A model generated the notes under the pieces. It was not told the DNA's origin and searched no databases. It worked only from the letters and a program-made list of their open reading frames with translations. A stretch of 64,000 nucleotides of DNA, taken from NCBI RefSeq assembly GCF_000002425.4, contig NC_037265.1, positions 354,835 through 418,834 on the forward strand, in the 5' to 3' direction. A program made the position numbers and the translations under genes. The DNA comes from Physcomitrium patens (Eukaryota > Streptophyta > Bryopsida > Funariales > Funariaceae). Shown here in pieces: positions 23,665-36,284 of the stretch; positions within the stretch are counted from its first letter, which is position 1; each line of letters starts with the position of its first letter.

Positions 23665-24684
23665 ATGAACGCCAAGACCCAAAATTGCAGCACGGTAGTA
23701 CAATCGCACTTCACAAGAAGCAACAGGAACAATACGCAAAGAAGAGCTTGCAATCAAACAGCGCCAATATTGCAAGTCACGAGTCAAGACGAGAACTTCT
23801 TCATGTCAAAATCAAACAAGTTAGAGGGCGATCTCAACTTCATCGCCTGGAAGGTCCGAATAAAGTTCGCATTTATGCGAGAGAGCGTCTGGTATACGGA
23901 TAACAGAACATCCTCAACCAGTACCATCGAACAAGATGGAGCGGAAGTTATCAACACCAATTCGCTGCTAACATCTGAAGCAATCGAGAAAGAAAAAATC
24001 AAAGCACTTACTATGTTCAGCTCCGTCAAAGACAACATCATCCACCACATAGCTACAAAAATAGACCCCGCAGAGTGTTGGCGTACTCTTCACAAACTTT
24101 ATGAGAGCAAAAACACAGCCAGGACCGTCTACCTGTTCGACCAATTACAAGCTCTGCACTTTGAGGAATCACAATCCATGGCCGAGTACATCCGTTGCAC
24201 CAGAGTACTCACCTTCCAACTCCAGGCAGCAGGTGAGGTACTCTCTACCGACCGCATCGTGCACACCACGTTACCAGTCGCATATGAACCATTCATTCAA
24301 GGGCTCATGGGCCAAGACAATCTTTCATCCTTCAAAAAGCTCTCCAGTCGGCTCCTAATCGAAGAACAATAAAGAACAATTAGGCCACGAGAACATGGAG
24401 ACGCCATGATGTTTCATGGACGGGGGAGACACCTAAACAAACGACCCAGCACGGGATCCATTCCATCATACCAGCACCATGACAATGAACTCAAGCAAAC
24501 TTCTGATAACATAAAGCGGAACGGTCGATGTAACAATTGTAGAGAGTGGGGGCATTGGGCACGCGAATGTCACCACCCCCGTTGGCAAAGACGAATCCAA
24601 ACACGCAAACAACCAACGTACTCTGTAACCGCAGAAGATGAAAAGAAGAGCGAGCAGGAGAAACCCGACAACAAAGAACCATAA
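23665..24684 (+). pseudogene. Copia gag (nucleocapsid) with one in-frame stop
   Basis: Starts at ATG 23665. Residues about 55-235 form a UBN2-type gag: KLEGDLNFIAWKVRIKFAF, then AECWRTLHKLYES and FQLQAAGE blocks. TAA at 24370-24372 follows EEQ and is one transition from CAA. The same frame then continues to a perfect zinc knuckle, CNNCREWGHWAREC (about 24525-24570), and a basic tail, ending at 24684. Gag packages element RNA; this copy lacks an intact frame. Confidence 0.85.
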
Positions 24685-24734
24685 TTCTTTGACGTTTCCA
24701 TGCTCGCACTCAACTTGGACAGAGATGACATTGG

Positions 24735-27200
24735 TACTTTGAGAGCGGCGCATCAGTTCACGTCACAGGTAACCCCCACAATCTCAAAAATCTGAAAATG
24801 CCACATGCGATAACAAGTGTACGTTCCATCCCAGGAAATTGTCACCAAGTCAATGGGGAGGGCAACAGTATCATTCGTCACGCACAAGGCACACAACAGG
24901 TCCACAACGCTTTGCACGTACGAGGGGTACGCAAGAATTTACTAAGCGTTGGCATGCTAGCGGACAAAGGGTATGTGGTTTTCTTCACAAGCCAGTCATG
25001 TTGGATCGCAACCAATACTTCACCGTCAACTATATTGGCCAAGAGAATTAGAGACAATGCCAACGGACTGTACAGACTTCTCCCTCCAGGAACACCGCTG
25101 AAAAACCCATCTCATTGTCCACGACCGGAGCTGCCCCAGCCCGGTCCACCACAACTCCTCCTCACAGCCCATGACAAGACCAAACTGTGGCACCGACGCC
25201 TCGGGCACATCAATTACTGGGTGCTGCATGCTTTCTCGAAATCAGGCCAAGAACGAGGACTCCCGCACCTGCCATCAACACAAGTATTTTGCAAAGAATG
25301 CGTCCACGCAAAACAGCAAAAGACTGCCGCTCCGAAACAAAGTTCGAACCGCGCCACTCATCCCTTCCAACTCCTTCATACTGACCTTTGCGGCCCGTTC
25401 ACCACACCCTCGCTCGGAGGCTCAAAGTACTCCCTCGCACTAACCGATAACTACAGCAGGCGCACCTGGACTTTCTTCCTACCCACCAAAGAAACCGCAC
25501 TTAACAAATTTCAAGCTTTTAAAGCTACTGAAGAAACCCACTACCGGATAAGGGCCTTATGAACCGACCGTGGCGGGAAATTCATGTCCATGAGTTCAAG
25601 AATTTTTGCGATCAGCACGGCATTTGTCGGGATCTCACTGCACCCTACTCTCCCAACCAAAACGGAGTCGCAGAACATTAACACAAAACCATCCACGACT
25701 GCGCCAGAAACATGGCTCTATCTCGCCTCCCTCATCTCCAATCGCACCTGGCAGCTCATTCCACTCCCAGCAGGCAAATTGCCCATTTCAACAAAGTGGG
25801 TGTTTAAGACGAAAATAGCTGCTGATGGAAAATCTGAGAAGCTGAAAGCCCGCTCAGTTGCCCGGGGATTCCAGCAACGCCCGGGCATCAACTTTGAGGA
25901 AACATTCTCTCCCACCGTAAAGTGGGTAACAATACAAATCATCTCGCCATGGCATCCGCCCAGACTTGGCCGATCAAGCACCTCGACGTCAAATCGACCT
26001 ACCTCAATGGATCCCTACAAGAGGAGGTTTATATGGTACAACCCGACGGCCTAAAGCACCAAGGCTGCCTTGTGTGCAAGCTTCTCAAGGCCATCTACGG
26101 CCTTAAGCAATCAGGAAGAGCTTGGTACACCAACATTGACTCCTTCCTTCACCAGCACGGATTAACCCGCAGTGAGTTGGACTACAACTTGTACTTTGCA
26201 ATTTCTGCCCACGGATTATATACCATTCTCATCTTGTACGTGGATGATATACAAATCACTGGGGACGATGCCAATGCTGTCTCCTCTCTCCAAAGCGCCT
26301 TGGAAAATATCTACCAAATGTCGAATCTCGGCCGTATGCAGGTCTATGTGAGGCTGCAATTCATTTACCCCGCCAAAGGAATAGTCCTGCTACAGACACG
26401 CTATGCCGAAATCCTCCTCGACATGTTCGGCATGGCAAAGTGCAACCCCAGCACGACATCGATGGACGAAGGCCTCCAGAGCCACTCCAGAACCTAATGG
26501 AATCCGACCCTGCCAACAAAGAAGATTACAAACGGCTCGTCGGAAGCCTAATCTTCTACACAAACACGCGGCCCGATCTAGTCTATGCTATTAGCGTTCT
26601 TAGCCGCTTCATGACTAATCCGCTTCAAACCCATATAGAGGCCGCGAAGCAAGTGCTTAGATACATCCGGGGGACGATCTCCCGCGGTCTCTTCTTTCCC
26701 GCAACAACAAAGCTCACCCTAACCGGGTATATCGACTTGGATTGGAGAATGGACCTTGATGGGCGTCGCTCCACAACCGGATTCCTCTTCACGCTAGGAT
26801 CCGCCCCCATCTCCTAGAAAAGCAAATCACAACCTACCGTCTCTCTCCCCACCACAGAGGCAGAGTACAGAGCACTTACCGACGCGGCCAAGAAAGCGAC
26901 GTGGATCCGGACACTCCTCCGCGAGCTCAAACACAAGGATATCAGCTCGGTAAAAATCTTCTGTGACAACATAGGCACAATAAAATTAGTCAAAAATCTA
27001 GTCCTACATGCCCGCACCAAACACATCACGCTCCAACATCACTTTATCCGGAAGAAAGTAGCAGCCGGGGAAATAGATGTATCCCACATACTGACTGAAA
27101 GACAGAAAGCATATTTATTGACTAAACCGGTTGGTTGTACAAAATTCAGCAGCATTTTAGACATCATGTGCCTCTTGGATCTCGCCCAAGGCAGCCCCGA
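24735..27200 (+). pseudogene. Copia pol: protease, integrase, RT, RNase H, with internal deletion
   Basis: Protease starts at about 24735 as YFESGASVHVTGN, with Glu where copia protease has the catalytic Asp. Then LLSVGMLADKG, WHRRLGHIN, the CKECVHAKQQK zinc module, integrase DLCGPF and TDRGGKF (the family has GGEF), and PNQNGVAEH. TGA near 25560 is one transition from CGA. Near 25735 integrase jumps straight into RT (TWQLIPLPAGKLPISTKWVFKTK), so the integrase C-terminus and RT start are deleted. RT shows LDVKSTYLNGSL, KAIYGLKQS and active-site LYVDDI. RNase H has RPDLVYAISVLSRFM, TTEAEYRAL and DN; a TAG at 26815 is one transition from TGG. Confidence 0.9.
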
Positions 27201-27777
27201 AGGACCCTAGATCAACTGTTTCTTCTTCTAAGCAAGAAAAATAAGCCAGCAGGTTCAATTCTGCCTTACCAGAACTATTGTCTCCTCAACTCTCTACTCC
27301 CAACGCCTCACCAACATCTTCCGCCAACAACGCCTCGAAGGAGGCAAGGTCCTCACGGTTGCGGCGTAACGAATCCTTCGCCCCCGAACTCGTCCTTCCT
27401 ACGCTGCGCAGATACCCCGGCGTATTAAGCCTGATAAATTCTGCCGCAACCCAATCAACCGTCCCTCCTATTTCCCGGTACCATCTCTTGCTCACTCTCC
27501 TAAAACGAAACAATAGAAACAAATTTCTTGCATTCCTAATCCACATCTCCGAACAACCTCGACAGGCAACCCTGGTATCAAACACGAAGAACACACACCA
27601 TCAATACCCAACACCGACACCAACCAATTCATCAATTCAAGAAACAAACGACGGACGATGATCACCATCGCCCACAAACCCAAGCAGAAGATCTACCATT
27701 ATGGCAATCTCTCGATTTCATCGTACAATGACATGAGTACCAAATAGGGAGAGAAGGTCTTTTCACGGGCTCTTGTG

Positions 27778-28054
27778 TGAGGGAGAGTGTTGGAACTGTT
27801 CACACTAGAGCCCCTCACCGAACGAGTCTCCGCAACATGCACAGTTGGCCTGTATAAAACCGTGTCCCAAGTTGATTTGGTGCCGCCGCACCGTTAGGAG
27901 ATCAATCAGTTCACTCCGCTAATACATAGGACGCAACCACAAGTAGTTGACATGTACTGAAGCGACACACCCTTCTGAGACAATCTTAATGCAGAAGTTA
28001 CTAAGCCCTTCATTCCACATTTGGTAAATAGCAAATGTGTTACTATTTCCTACA
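27778..28054 (+). mobile_element. Polypurine tract and 3' LTR of the copia element
   Basis: Purine run gagggagag ending at 27787, then a 267-bp LTR, TGTTGGAAC to CCTACA. It is GC-richer and less decayed than the 5' LTR. Confidence 0.9.
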
Positions 28055-30323
28055 GCTTCGAGTGTTCTGTTACACCACAAGCAATCGTCCTCCCTCAGCT
28101 GCACATCCCCGGGACTCGGTCGAGCTGCTGGATAGCAGATCCCTGCCTCCCAACGACTTGCGACAGTCACCTCGAACCCACTCTCCAGAAATCTCCTCTC
28201 TATCAACTCGTATCGTAATGAGTCGATGATTGTTTAAAAAAGCTGCTACTACAACTACGCTCTTCCAATACTCACAAGCGGCCTGCAAAAATATTTCCAC
28301 AAGGATATCAAACATAAATTGTAGAATTTTCTCAAAATCGCGAATCTCGAAACCAACATACTGTAACAATGGAAAATTAATTCCACCATATCTCCAAGCA
28401 AACTGCTCCCCAAACCAAATCCAGTGTGTTGGCGAAGACGCTGTTTTCACACTCACGCAACAAGAAAAATTTGAACAAGATGATATAATTCTGAACCATC
28501 GGCTATGAAGTCAAAATTGGCAAGCAAATCAAGTTTAATTCAGCTCAACAACTCTACGGTATGATCCGTCGGCCGTCAAGAACACACCATACGACCACAC
28601 CCCACCAACACGTAATTGACTTCCTAAAAGTTAAGTTAATTCAGTGTTGGGTAGGTTTAGGGGTGGGAGCTTGGGCCGAAACACAGAGGAACTGGCGCGC
28701 TCTTACACGGAGTTGGGAGTTGAGTCGGGACTAGCCACCGCGATTATGTCCTTCAATGAATTTCAGCTCGACTTTCACTGCTCTTCACAAGTTCATCAAA
28801 AAGTTTTGGCGAGATCGTGGGGAAGGAAGTCTTGTTGAATTCCAGAAACGTAGTAGAAATCGCATGAGGGGCGCTGTCAGGTGATCTTTTCTTGTGATCG
28901 CATGTTACATCTCAGTGAGCTGAAGCCAGCTTTTGGAGTGCGAGTTGACCTAGTCTGGATTGAGAACTTTGTCGTCGCTGCTGATGTGCTACCCAACAGA
29001 GTACTGTCAAGATCTTCCTCAACAATGCTCCAGCCTGACTCGTGATAGATAAGAAATGTTGGAGTTACTTCTTGTGTTATTTTCTGGAGTTATTTCTTGT
29101 GTGTTTTACAGTGTTTCTGGAGTTTTTTGTTCTGGGGTAGAACCATCTGATTTAGATTTTGATTTAGGTCTTCGATGTGGATATTCAATCATGGGTTACA
29201 CTTGTATGTAGTGTATCTCTTTGACATATAGCTCTGTAATTACCAATCAGGGTTAAGATTGTCCATCAATTCTCAGTTGCGGTGCCTATGCCAGTATGCG
29301 TGTATTAATGAGGCCTCTTAAACAACAGATCATTGTTGTCTAAGGGATAACGTTCAGGAGTATTTTTCTTCTTTTCCTTCTTCTTTTTATTTATTCATTT
29401 GTTTAAGGGGTTGCCTACAACTTGAGACAAATCCCTGTAATCCAGCATGTGGCAGTGTAGTCCTGGATTGTGACAACAAGGGCATGCATTCTGAATCTAA
29501 CATGTAGATTTCGTCGCTCTGGGCAGACTTGGAAGAGTTACCTGAAACGACGTAGGTTTGTAGCAGGTTCATGATTTAGAAATGAATTAGGTAATGGCGA
29601 TTTGGTCCACTTATCTTTATTACATTGGCTCAAATGGGAGATTTCGTCAATGATCCTGTAGTGGATGCTGCTTGCTGTGTAAGATAACATATAACTTAAT
29701 TTTGACCCTTGATAACAACTGTGTTTCGTTCGCTATCAGGTTAACATTCAGCAAAGCTTGGTTCACAAAGTCTGCAACTCCTCCTCAGTTACTCCAGAAG
29801 CAAACAGAACCATAATATGGCAAAGTACATGAGGTTGACTTCCAGTAAAAGGCATGGGGTTAAGCGAGGACAAGAAGTACTGATTTAAGAGAAAACTTTA
29901 ACGTGCATGAAATGGGTAGTTTTGGTTAAGTCATTGATGACGTGTCGTAGAATGTCATGTCGAACAGCAAGGAAACTTACTCTTCAAAAATTCTATGCGA
30001 GTGCCCATTTTCCGCCTCATCTGCACCTGAATTAGAATCTAGCAGATGCTAGACGTTGGCTGCCGGAACTAGAATCTAGGCAATATTTAAAGCTTCCATT
30101 GTCATGGATTCGTGCAATATCCATGACGTTTCGCAAGTTTCTCTTTTAGAAGTGTAAGTTACGAACTTACCACCAACCCATCATCCATACTTTGATGTTG
30201 CATTTGCATGAAAACTGGAACTCACAAGCCAATGTGAACCTGCCAAGAGCAAACAACTCTCCAGAAAATGTTAGATCTTTGATGACGGAGGGTGCTGTGA
30301 GATGAATCCTGCTCTCGCTTTCG
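28055..30323. other. Low-copy region with no assignable gene
   Basis: Balanced base composition, unlike the repeats on the left. Several short ORFs occur on both strands (for example 28644-28838 plus, 29387-29572 minus) but none shows a known motif, and the opposite frames are about as open. It may hold promoter or untranslated exons. No transposon protein, RNA gene or repeat was recognised. Confidence 0.4.
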
Positions 30324-32520
30324 TCACTGCAACAGCATCACGCATTCCCGTAACCTTGCTGCAATCTAACCTTTCTCCACGATTACGCCGACTCCAAGTC
30401 TTTCAGAGACCTCCTTTCTATACACCGTACATCCCAACAGCGTAACAGCCATTACATTCAACAAACACCCCTCATGGCGGTTCCCAAACACCTGCTCATC
30501 GTAAGTTTCGGGGGCACAACCAATGTTAGAACGGGAGAGCACTGCAAACTTGAGGGGGACCGTCGTATCAGTGTCAGTTGGCAGCACAATCCTACCCATC
30601 TTCGCAGGCGGCGAAGTTTTCGACAAAATCTCAAAGACCGAATGAAACTTACTACCATATACTGGAACCTGACTCTGGTCCTCGCCTACGATCTCGTCAA
30701 GTAGGTTTTTGACCCTTCGGACCCTCAGCAATGCAACGGTGGTAAAGAAATGGAGCGTCCCTGGCGCAAGTCTCAACAAGCAATGACCCTGATGGGCTTG
30801 AAGGCTGTCGATATTTGTCAGTCTCCAACGGGCTAAGCAGGTGACGACCGATGGCAATCTGTCTGGCATGTCCATCCGGATCAACAATGACCCATTCATC
30901 CACCAGCGACCAAAGCCCCAGGTGGACCATACATGAACCCGAAAAGATCAAAATACACCACACTAATCTCCCAGCCAGCCCAGGACCAACTTGGCGTAAC
31001 CAACCCTTTCTCACGACGGCGGTTATGCACCGGTACATTTAGAGCTGGTTGCCACAGCATAGCATCTTCGAGCACGGACGCCGGCACACCAAACAAAAAT
31101 GCTGTGTTCGGATTCAAGGGAGTGATTTCTATATCGCGTGAAAACACGGTTATGATGGCGAAGATAGCATTGTAGATGTCAGATACATGTGAGAGCTGCC
31201 GTTGGGTGTATTCCTCCAGTACCTGCATGAAGACTTTGGCATTGGCTTGGTATCGATTCTGTTGATCCTTCTGATTTCTGATTGAGTGCAGCGCGGTATA
31301 TCCAAGGCCATGGGGTTTTCCTGGATACATTGCCGTGTCCTTGCTTCTCTCAACGATTGTGTCCTCGGAGAATACATCGCGTTGACATTCGAAGAACAGC
31401 TGCTCATTTGTGAAGAACAGTCCCCGTCGTGATAGTACACACTTCTGAAACGTCCATCCACGCATGTTCCACTTTGACGCAGCCATTGTCTCGATCATCA
31501 TCCTGAGCGGGACGGCCAGCGAGAGCGACTGGATTCTCTCAATACGTTGTAGCTCCTGACGTGACCCCGGCTCTAGCCCCGGGAGCGGAGCATCCGCTGA
31601 GTCTCCGCCGACAGAAAATACGGTCAGCATTGCGGCACCATAGATTGTGGCCATCCCCACAATCTGGGCCTTTCTGTTGACACAATCATCTTGGACAATA
31701 CACAATGCGTCAACCCACAAATACCTTTCCTTCAGCTCCCTCAAGTCCTTGATAGCATCGAGGATGGTTCTCGGCAACGCCATCCTCTTAAGACTGCCCC
31801 TATGACATCGCTGATCCACATTCTTTAGGACTGTTTTGTAACCCGTGTTGATTGTTCCACACATATAACTAAGCGCTACATATCTGCAATTCTGGGACGC
31901 CTCAAAAACCGCCATTTGGGCCTCATCAATCATCCTGGTGCCCTGTGGCAACTGCTCGGTGACATTCTCCCAGACGTTCGCACAAGTCGGTCCATGTTCC
32001 ATCTCACAAATGCCCATCCACTCCTTAAACAGTTTGAAGTTAACCACTGCCCCTACCCTACGTCCATGATACTCGCGTTCACGTCAAAAACCTAGCCGCA
32101 TCATCTTCCATCATCTGCAGCTCCATTGTAAGGCCTGTCTTCTCTTTCATTACCGTTCTATAGATCGCAATCGGCCGGTCGGCACAGACTTGAATGCGAT
32201 GAGTGCATGAAGTGGGCACAGAGTGTGAAGAATCTGCCCAGCCGCTCGGCCCAACAGCCAGCTTAACACACACCAATGTAAGGTCTTCAGTTGTGTGGCG
32301 ATCGAGAAGTCAACTGCGGGAGATCAAGAGTGAGATCAAGCCAGAGGCCGCAAATGTGCTTCTTCGAGAGGATTGCGGCAAGAGCACCAAGGGTGATGGA
32401 GTGACGCCCACTCTCGACGCCCTCGCGCAACATCTGGTCCAAGTCCAGGGCATTACAGATTTTGCAAAGCGCCGAGTCGGCCAGGACTGGAGCGCTGTTT
32501 TCGTCTAGAAACATTGCCAT
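30324..32520 (-). pseudogene. HET-domain (heterokaryon incompatibility) protein gene, broken
   Basis: Start ATG 32520 in a good context; N-terminal SALCKICNALDL segment. One-base shifts near 32290 and 32075 precede the 383-residue core (30896-32047). Core motifs by its residues: RYVALSYMCG 55-64 (family: SYxWG, so Trp is Cys), LPRTILDAI 91-99, RYLWVDALCIVQDD 108-121, and the post-HET block MRGWTFQKCVLSRR 195-208 with QLFFEC; later SWSWAGWE. Further shifts near 30915 and 30745 lead through LVDEWVIVDPDG and a VALLRVRRVKNLL segment to a C-terminal CLLNVMAV block. TAG at 30366-30368 is one transition from TGG, and the frame then runs to 30324. HET domains act in fungal cell-death and self-recognition responses; the role in plants is not known. 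Shifts could be true decay or sequencing errors. Confidence 0.8.
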
Positions 32521-35278
32521 GGCCTTTCAGTGTAACTTGCAAATAGCTGAGCTCATCTGATGGTGAAGTTACATACGCATGGATGGCGTGGGAACAGATC
32601 CCTGAAATGCGTGGCAGGCTGGACCTCTTTTGATAAGTACGACGAAGCCGCAATCTGATGTCTGCACAATGTTGTGTACATTGAGACAAAATCTGCAAAA
32701 CACCACCTGGTCATCTGTAAGGTCATATTTACAATGGGATTAAACCAATACTTGGACTAACCATCTCGATATCAGTCTTGAATTACAATACAATCACCTA
32801 CCAGACAAGGAAAACAAGGAAAGAACAAGAGCAAAAACTAGCAAGAAAAATTCACGCCATCCCAACGCTCCAATATATGTCCAACACCCAAACGTAAGTG
32901 CAATATTTGATTCTCCTAATTTCTATGCACCGTTCTTCTTAATTCATTGCGGGCACATAGAGAAAGTACTTTTAAACAACATTTGAGAAAGAAAACGTGC
33001 ACGTGAGGGCAAGACTCGCAGTTTAGATGATGACAAGCTTTTGAAAGCGAGCTTTCAATGAGTACGATGGAGCAGCTTTCGATGTAATGAACTCATGCAA
33101 ATCGAGCTTTGGAGATGTTCTCACCAGCAGTAGCATAACCTTCGACTTGAACCAACGAAGTATCAATTCTAGAGACAGATCTGAACCAATTGGTCAGACA
33201 AAAAGCATTAGACCTAACCCAGATTTCGGTAAAAAATCTGACATTTCCCCGAATGGTCTCTTCGTTTTTATATCAAAACATATATATCATAAATGTAAAC
33301 ATCAAATTCGGATGAGTGTTAATACGAAGAGCTATCACTGAGGATCTTCTGCGTGCATCTGATAAAGATTCACTCCGTCAATGATTTCTAAGCCATTTCT
33401 AACTATCAGACGTACTTTGGTAGGTCACACACGGGATTATTGTAAGAAATATGCAAAGCATAGATTGATTGCATTCAACGAGAAGGCACGAATTCTATAA
33501 ATCAAGAAGAATAGGAAAGCAAGGCACTGACTACTTGCAGGAGTGGCATCACCAATGATGGCCAAAGCGGACGGTGTTAACGTCTTCCTCATCAAGTTGG
33601 CAGAGCATGTGCAGGTGGAGAGAAGATTCTTCTCCAAATAGATTGCATTGATTCAAGCTGTGCGTGATAGTGACCAATTAAGTAACCAAAAGCCACAATG
33701 TAATGTAAGCTCAATGAGGTTCACCTTCCATGATGCAATCTTCGACTTCACTTCCTTAACGACGCAGTGAGGTGCAAGCTCCACCGATTGACTCCCCTCC
33801 TTCACACGGGGTACCTGCAGACAGAAGCTACTAAATCAACCACTTGTATTTGCAACAGTTCCAAAATATGCAGCACATGTCGCACCTCCAAGTAAGCCTA
33901 TAAACTTGGAACAAACTACCTCCCTAGGCGTTGAATCTTCAGAAGCTGGACTCCGGATTTTCATATTGCATGCAACCAAAGCACACTAAATTACGAAAAT
34001 ACTCCCTGTAAAGTTTCAGAAAATGCATGATATCACAAGGTTTACTTTACAAACTTGCCTGCCAGAGACTGCATAAACTTCACTCCTACCTTTTCCTCAA
34101 AGAAAGAGACCGACACAGCATACGTCGCCAGGCAAACTGAAAAGCGTGTGCATAAATGACATGACCCACTAGAGCAGCACAGTCCTCTCAGCTCACAGTT
34201 CTGCAACACATCGAGAGACAGAACAATTAGGTCTTGGTCCAGTTCCAAGTCGAAATCGAAAACGCTTCATAATTTGAACAACTACGCTGCAATCTCTAAG
34301 TAAAACGGCCTTTCAACTGAAACAGTGAATCTTCAATCCCACTATTCCAAAGAGACGTCGCAAACTTCCGAACTCTAGAGAGGGAAAATCCTTGAAGCTC
34401 ATCTCCCACCTGAGCGATTACAACTTGCAGTCGCGATGGCTACAGAAAACGACCCGGCTCACACTGCTAATCGAGTTCTAAATTTCAAGTGCGTTTGTGC
34501 GTCTTAAACCCCAAAACTTGGAACCAAGAGCACCTCACTGCATTTCCTAAACCCGAAATTCGAAAATTCCAAAACCGACGTCGGAGTGGTGACATGTTTC
34601 CAGCTCCGAACCACATGCATCAAGTCCAAATTGCTTCTCAGGTCGCGTCGAGGTGTCGACGAGCAAGCTGAAGACTGTTCCTCACAAATGGGCAGCTCTT
34701 CCAATCTGCCGCAGCAAGTCCCGGTTTGTAACCACTTGTCAACAGAGTTTGAATTAGTCACGAAATTCGGTCTCGGGGGAGATGTTGCACTGCTATTTAT
34801 GATATTGGATGTAATCCATCACTGAAGCCCAGAGAACAAAACATCATCATTTGAACAATTTTCATTCCATTAATATTCTGCAGGTGAAAGTGTGCGAAAA
34901 AACTTACACTGACAAGACATGGATGCTTCACATTACACATGCAATATTCACATCAACAGATCTACGTTATTCAGTGTCTAGAATAATGATAATGATAAGA
35001 AGTTTTTAAGTCTCATATGAATTATCTTAATCCTGATGACTTTTTCTAGATTCTCATTACTTCCAAAGATATACACTAAATATCATTTGTAGGCCCTGCA
35101 ATGGCAATTTTTATGACATATTTCACATGATTTGTGTGCATAATATTACAAAAGCATGGATTTAATATAAATTATTAAATAAAATTAGCCTTTTTTCAAA
35201 ACTTCTGTGCTTGTCACTAAATCCCAATTGTCAAGTCTTTGAATTGTCAGAAGAAGAGAGAAGAGAAAAAAAATAATA

Positions 35279-35321
<43 letters not shown>

Positions 35322-36270
35322 TGTTAGAAGAAACACTTAGAATGTTTTTAGAAGGTTTGGGAATTTATCTTAGAAATTTCTTATTGAACATTTTTAAAGT
35401 TTATTTTTAGATATTTCTAAAATTTTACAATTTATTTCAAGTAATGTTTCAAAGAATATTACATAATACTTTCAAATATTATTAAAATATATTTGATATT
35501 TTACATTTCTTAGTCAAGTTGAACATATTGTTCTAAGATCACTATGATAAAGAAAAAATCACTAGACTTATTGAAAACAAAAAAACTAAACAAGACCTTG
35601 GTTGAATAAGAAAATGATGTTTTAAACTAATATGAATTGAATTTCAAATGTATAAATAAGTCTTAATATTAGAATAAATATTAAATCATTAAAACTATAA
35701 TTATATAAGTTACAACTTGGATTTGAACTAAGATCATAAAAATGTAAAACTTTAAAAACTAATAGATTATAAGCGAATGAAAGAAAAATGAACTATGTCC
35801 ATTATAGGTGAAGTGTATTTGAATTTCATTCAATATGTTGGGATTTACTAGTGAAAGTGGTTTTAAAGGATGTTTCCTATATTATCAACTGTATTATTTG
35901 TATGTTTTATTGCATTTCAGTAATTGCATTCTACTGTATCATAAGCTACAACAACTCATGTTTGTAGGATTACTACTGACTTAAATTTTGGCATACAAAC
36001 CTTGATTTGCAACAAGAATGTGTGACTATGTTTCTAATTGCTTAGGAGGCAGCTTTACTAGATAGGGCTTAAGACAAGGCTCCACTTAAAATTGGAAAAA
36101 CTTCAAGAAGACATTGAAAAATAAAAATGCCTACTATGGACTATTATGTTAGAGCAATAAACACATTTCTTGTTATTTGAATGGGGAATGAAAGTTTGTC
36201 GCTTTGCATTAATCGTACTTGACCTGAGGCTTGGTGTTTACATGTATTTGATGCTACTAATCCAGTTGCC
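32521..36270. other. Low-copy region with possible exons and an AT-rich block
   Basis: Bases 32521-34900 have gene-like composition with possible short exons (next entry). Bases 34900-36270 are AT-rich with a 31-base A run (35289-35319) and no recognised protein. No transposon domains were seen. Confidence 0.4.
33730..34250 (-). other. Candidate exons of an unidentified minus-strand gene
   Basis: Three pieces have plausible splice borders. The stretch after ttttcag reading TYAVSVSFFEEK is followed by GTAGGA (about 34100-34140). SPASEDSTPRE is followed by GTAGTT (about 33925-33960). After ctgcag, VPRVKEGSQSVEL to KIASWK is followed by GTGAAC (about 33732-33822). The last two join in frame. 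No family was recognised; transcripts would be needed. A plus-strand segment after acttgcag at about 33541-33643 (MAKADGVNVFLIKLAEH and more, ending TAG) is a competing candidate. Confidence 0.25.
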
Positions 36271-36284
36271 TACAAAAGTAACAG

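Larger units (their letters stand above)
23096..28054 (+). mobile_element. Complete Ty1/copia element with both LTRs
   Basis: 5' LTR 23096-23364, primer site 23365-23376, gag 23665-24684, pol about 24735-27200, purine tract 27778-27787, 3' LTR 27788-28054. Gene order protease, integrase, RT, RNase H defines the copia superfamily. Flanks are gtttc (23091-23095) and gcttc (28055-28059), which differ by one transition and are probably the target duplication. Pol has a large internal deletion, so the copy cannot move by itself. It marks the border between the repeat cluster on the left and the gene island on the right. Confidence 0.9.

Noticed and set aside
27278..27661. 127-codon plus-strand ORF before the copia 3' LTR
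   Set aside because: Between RNase H and the polypurine tract, with an equally open minus-strand frame (27286-27594); Pro/Thr/Ser-rich without a motif. Possibly the copia 3' non-coding part, so not called a gene.
28070..28456. 128-codon minus-strand ORF at the left edge of the gene island
   Set aside because: Overlapped by similarly long frames on the plus strand, no known motif, no clear splice sites or promoter; left as unassigned.
34504..34825. Overlapping 79-85 codon ORFs on both strands
   Set aside because: Neither strand is favoured by codon usage or motifs; could be untranslated sequence.
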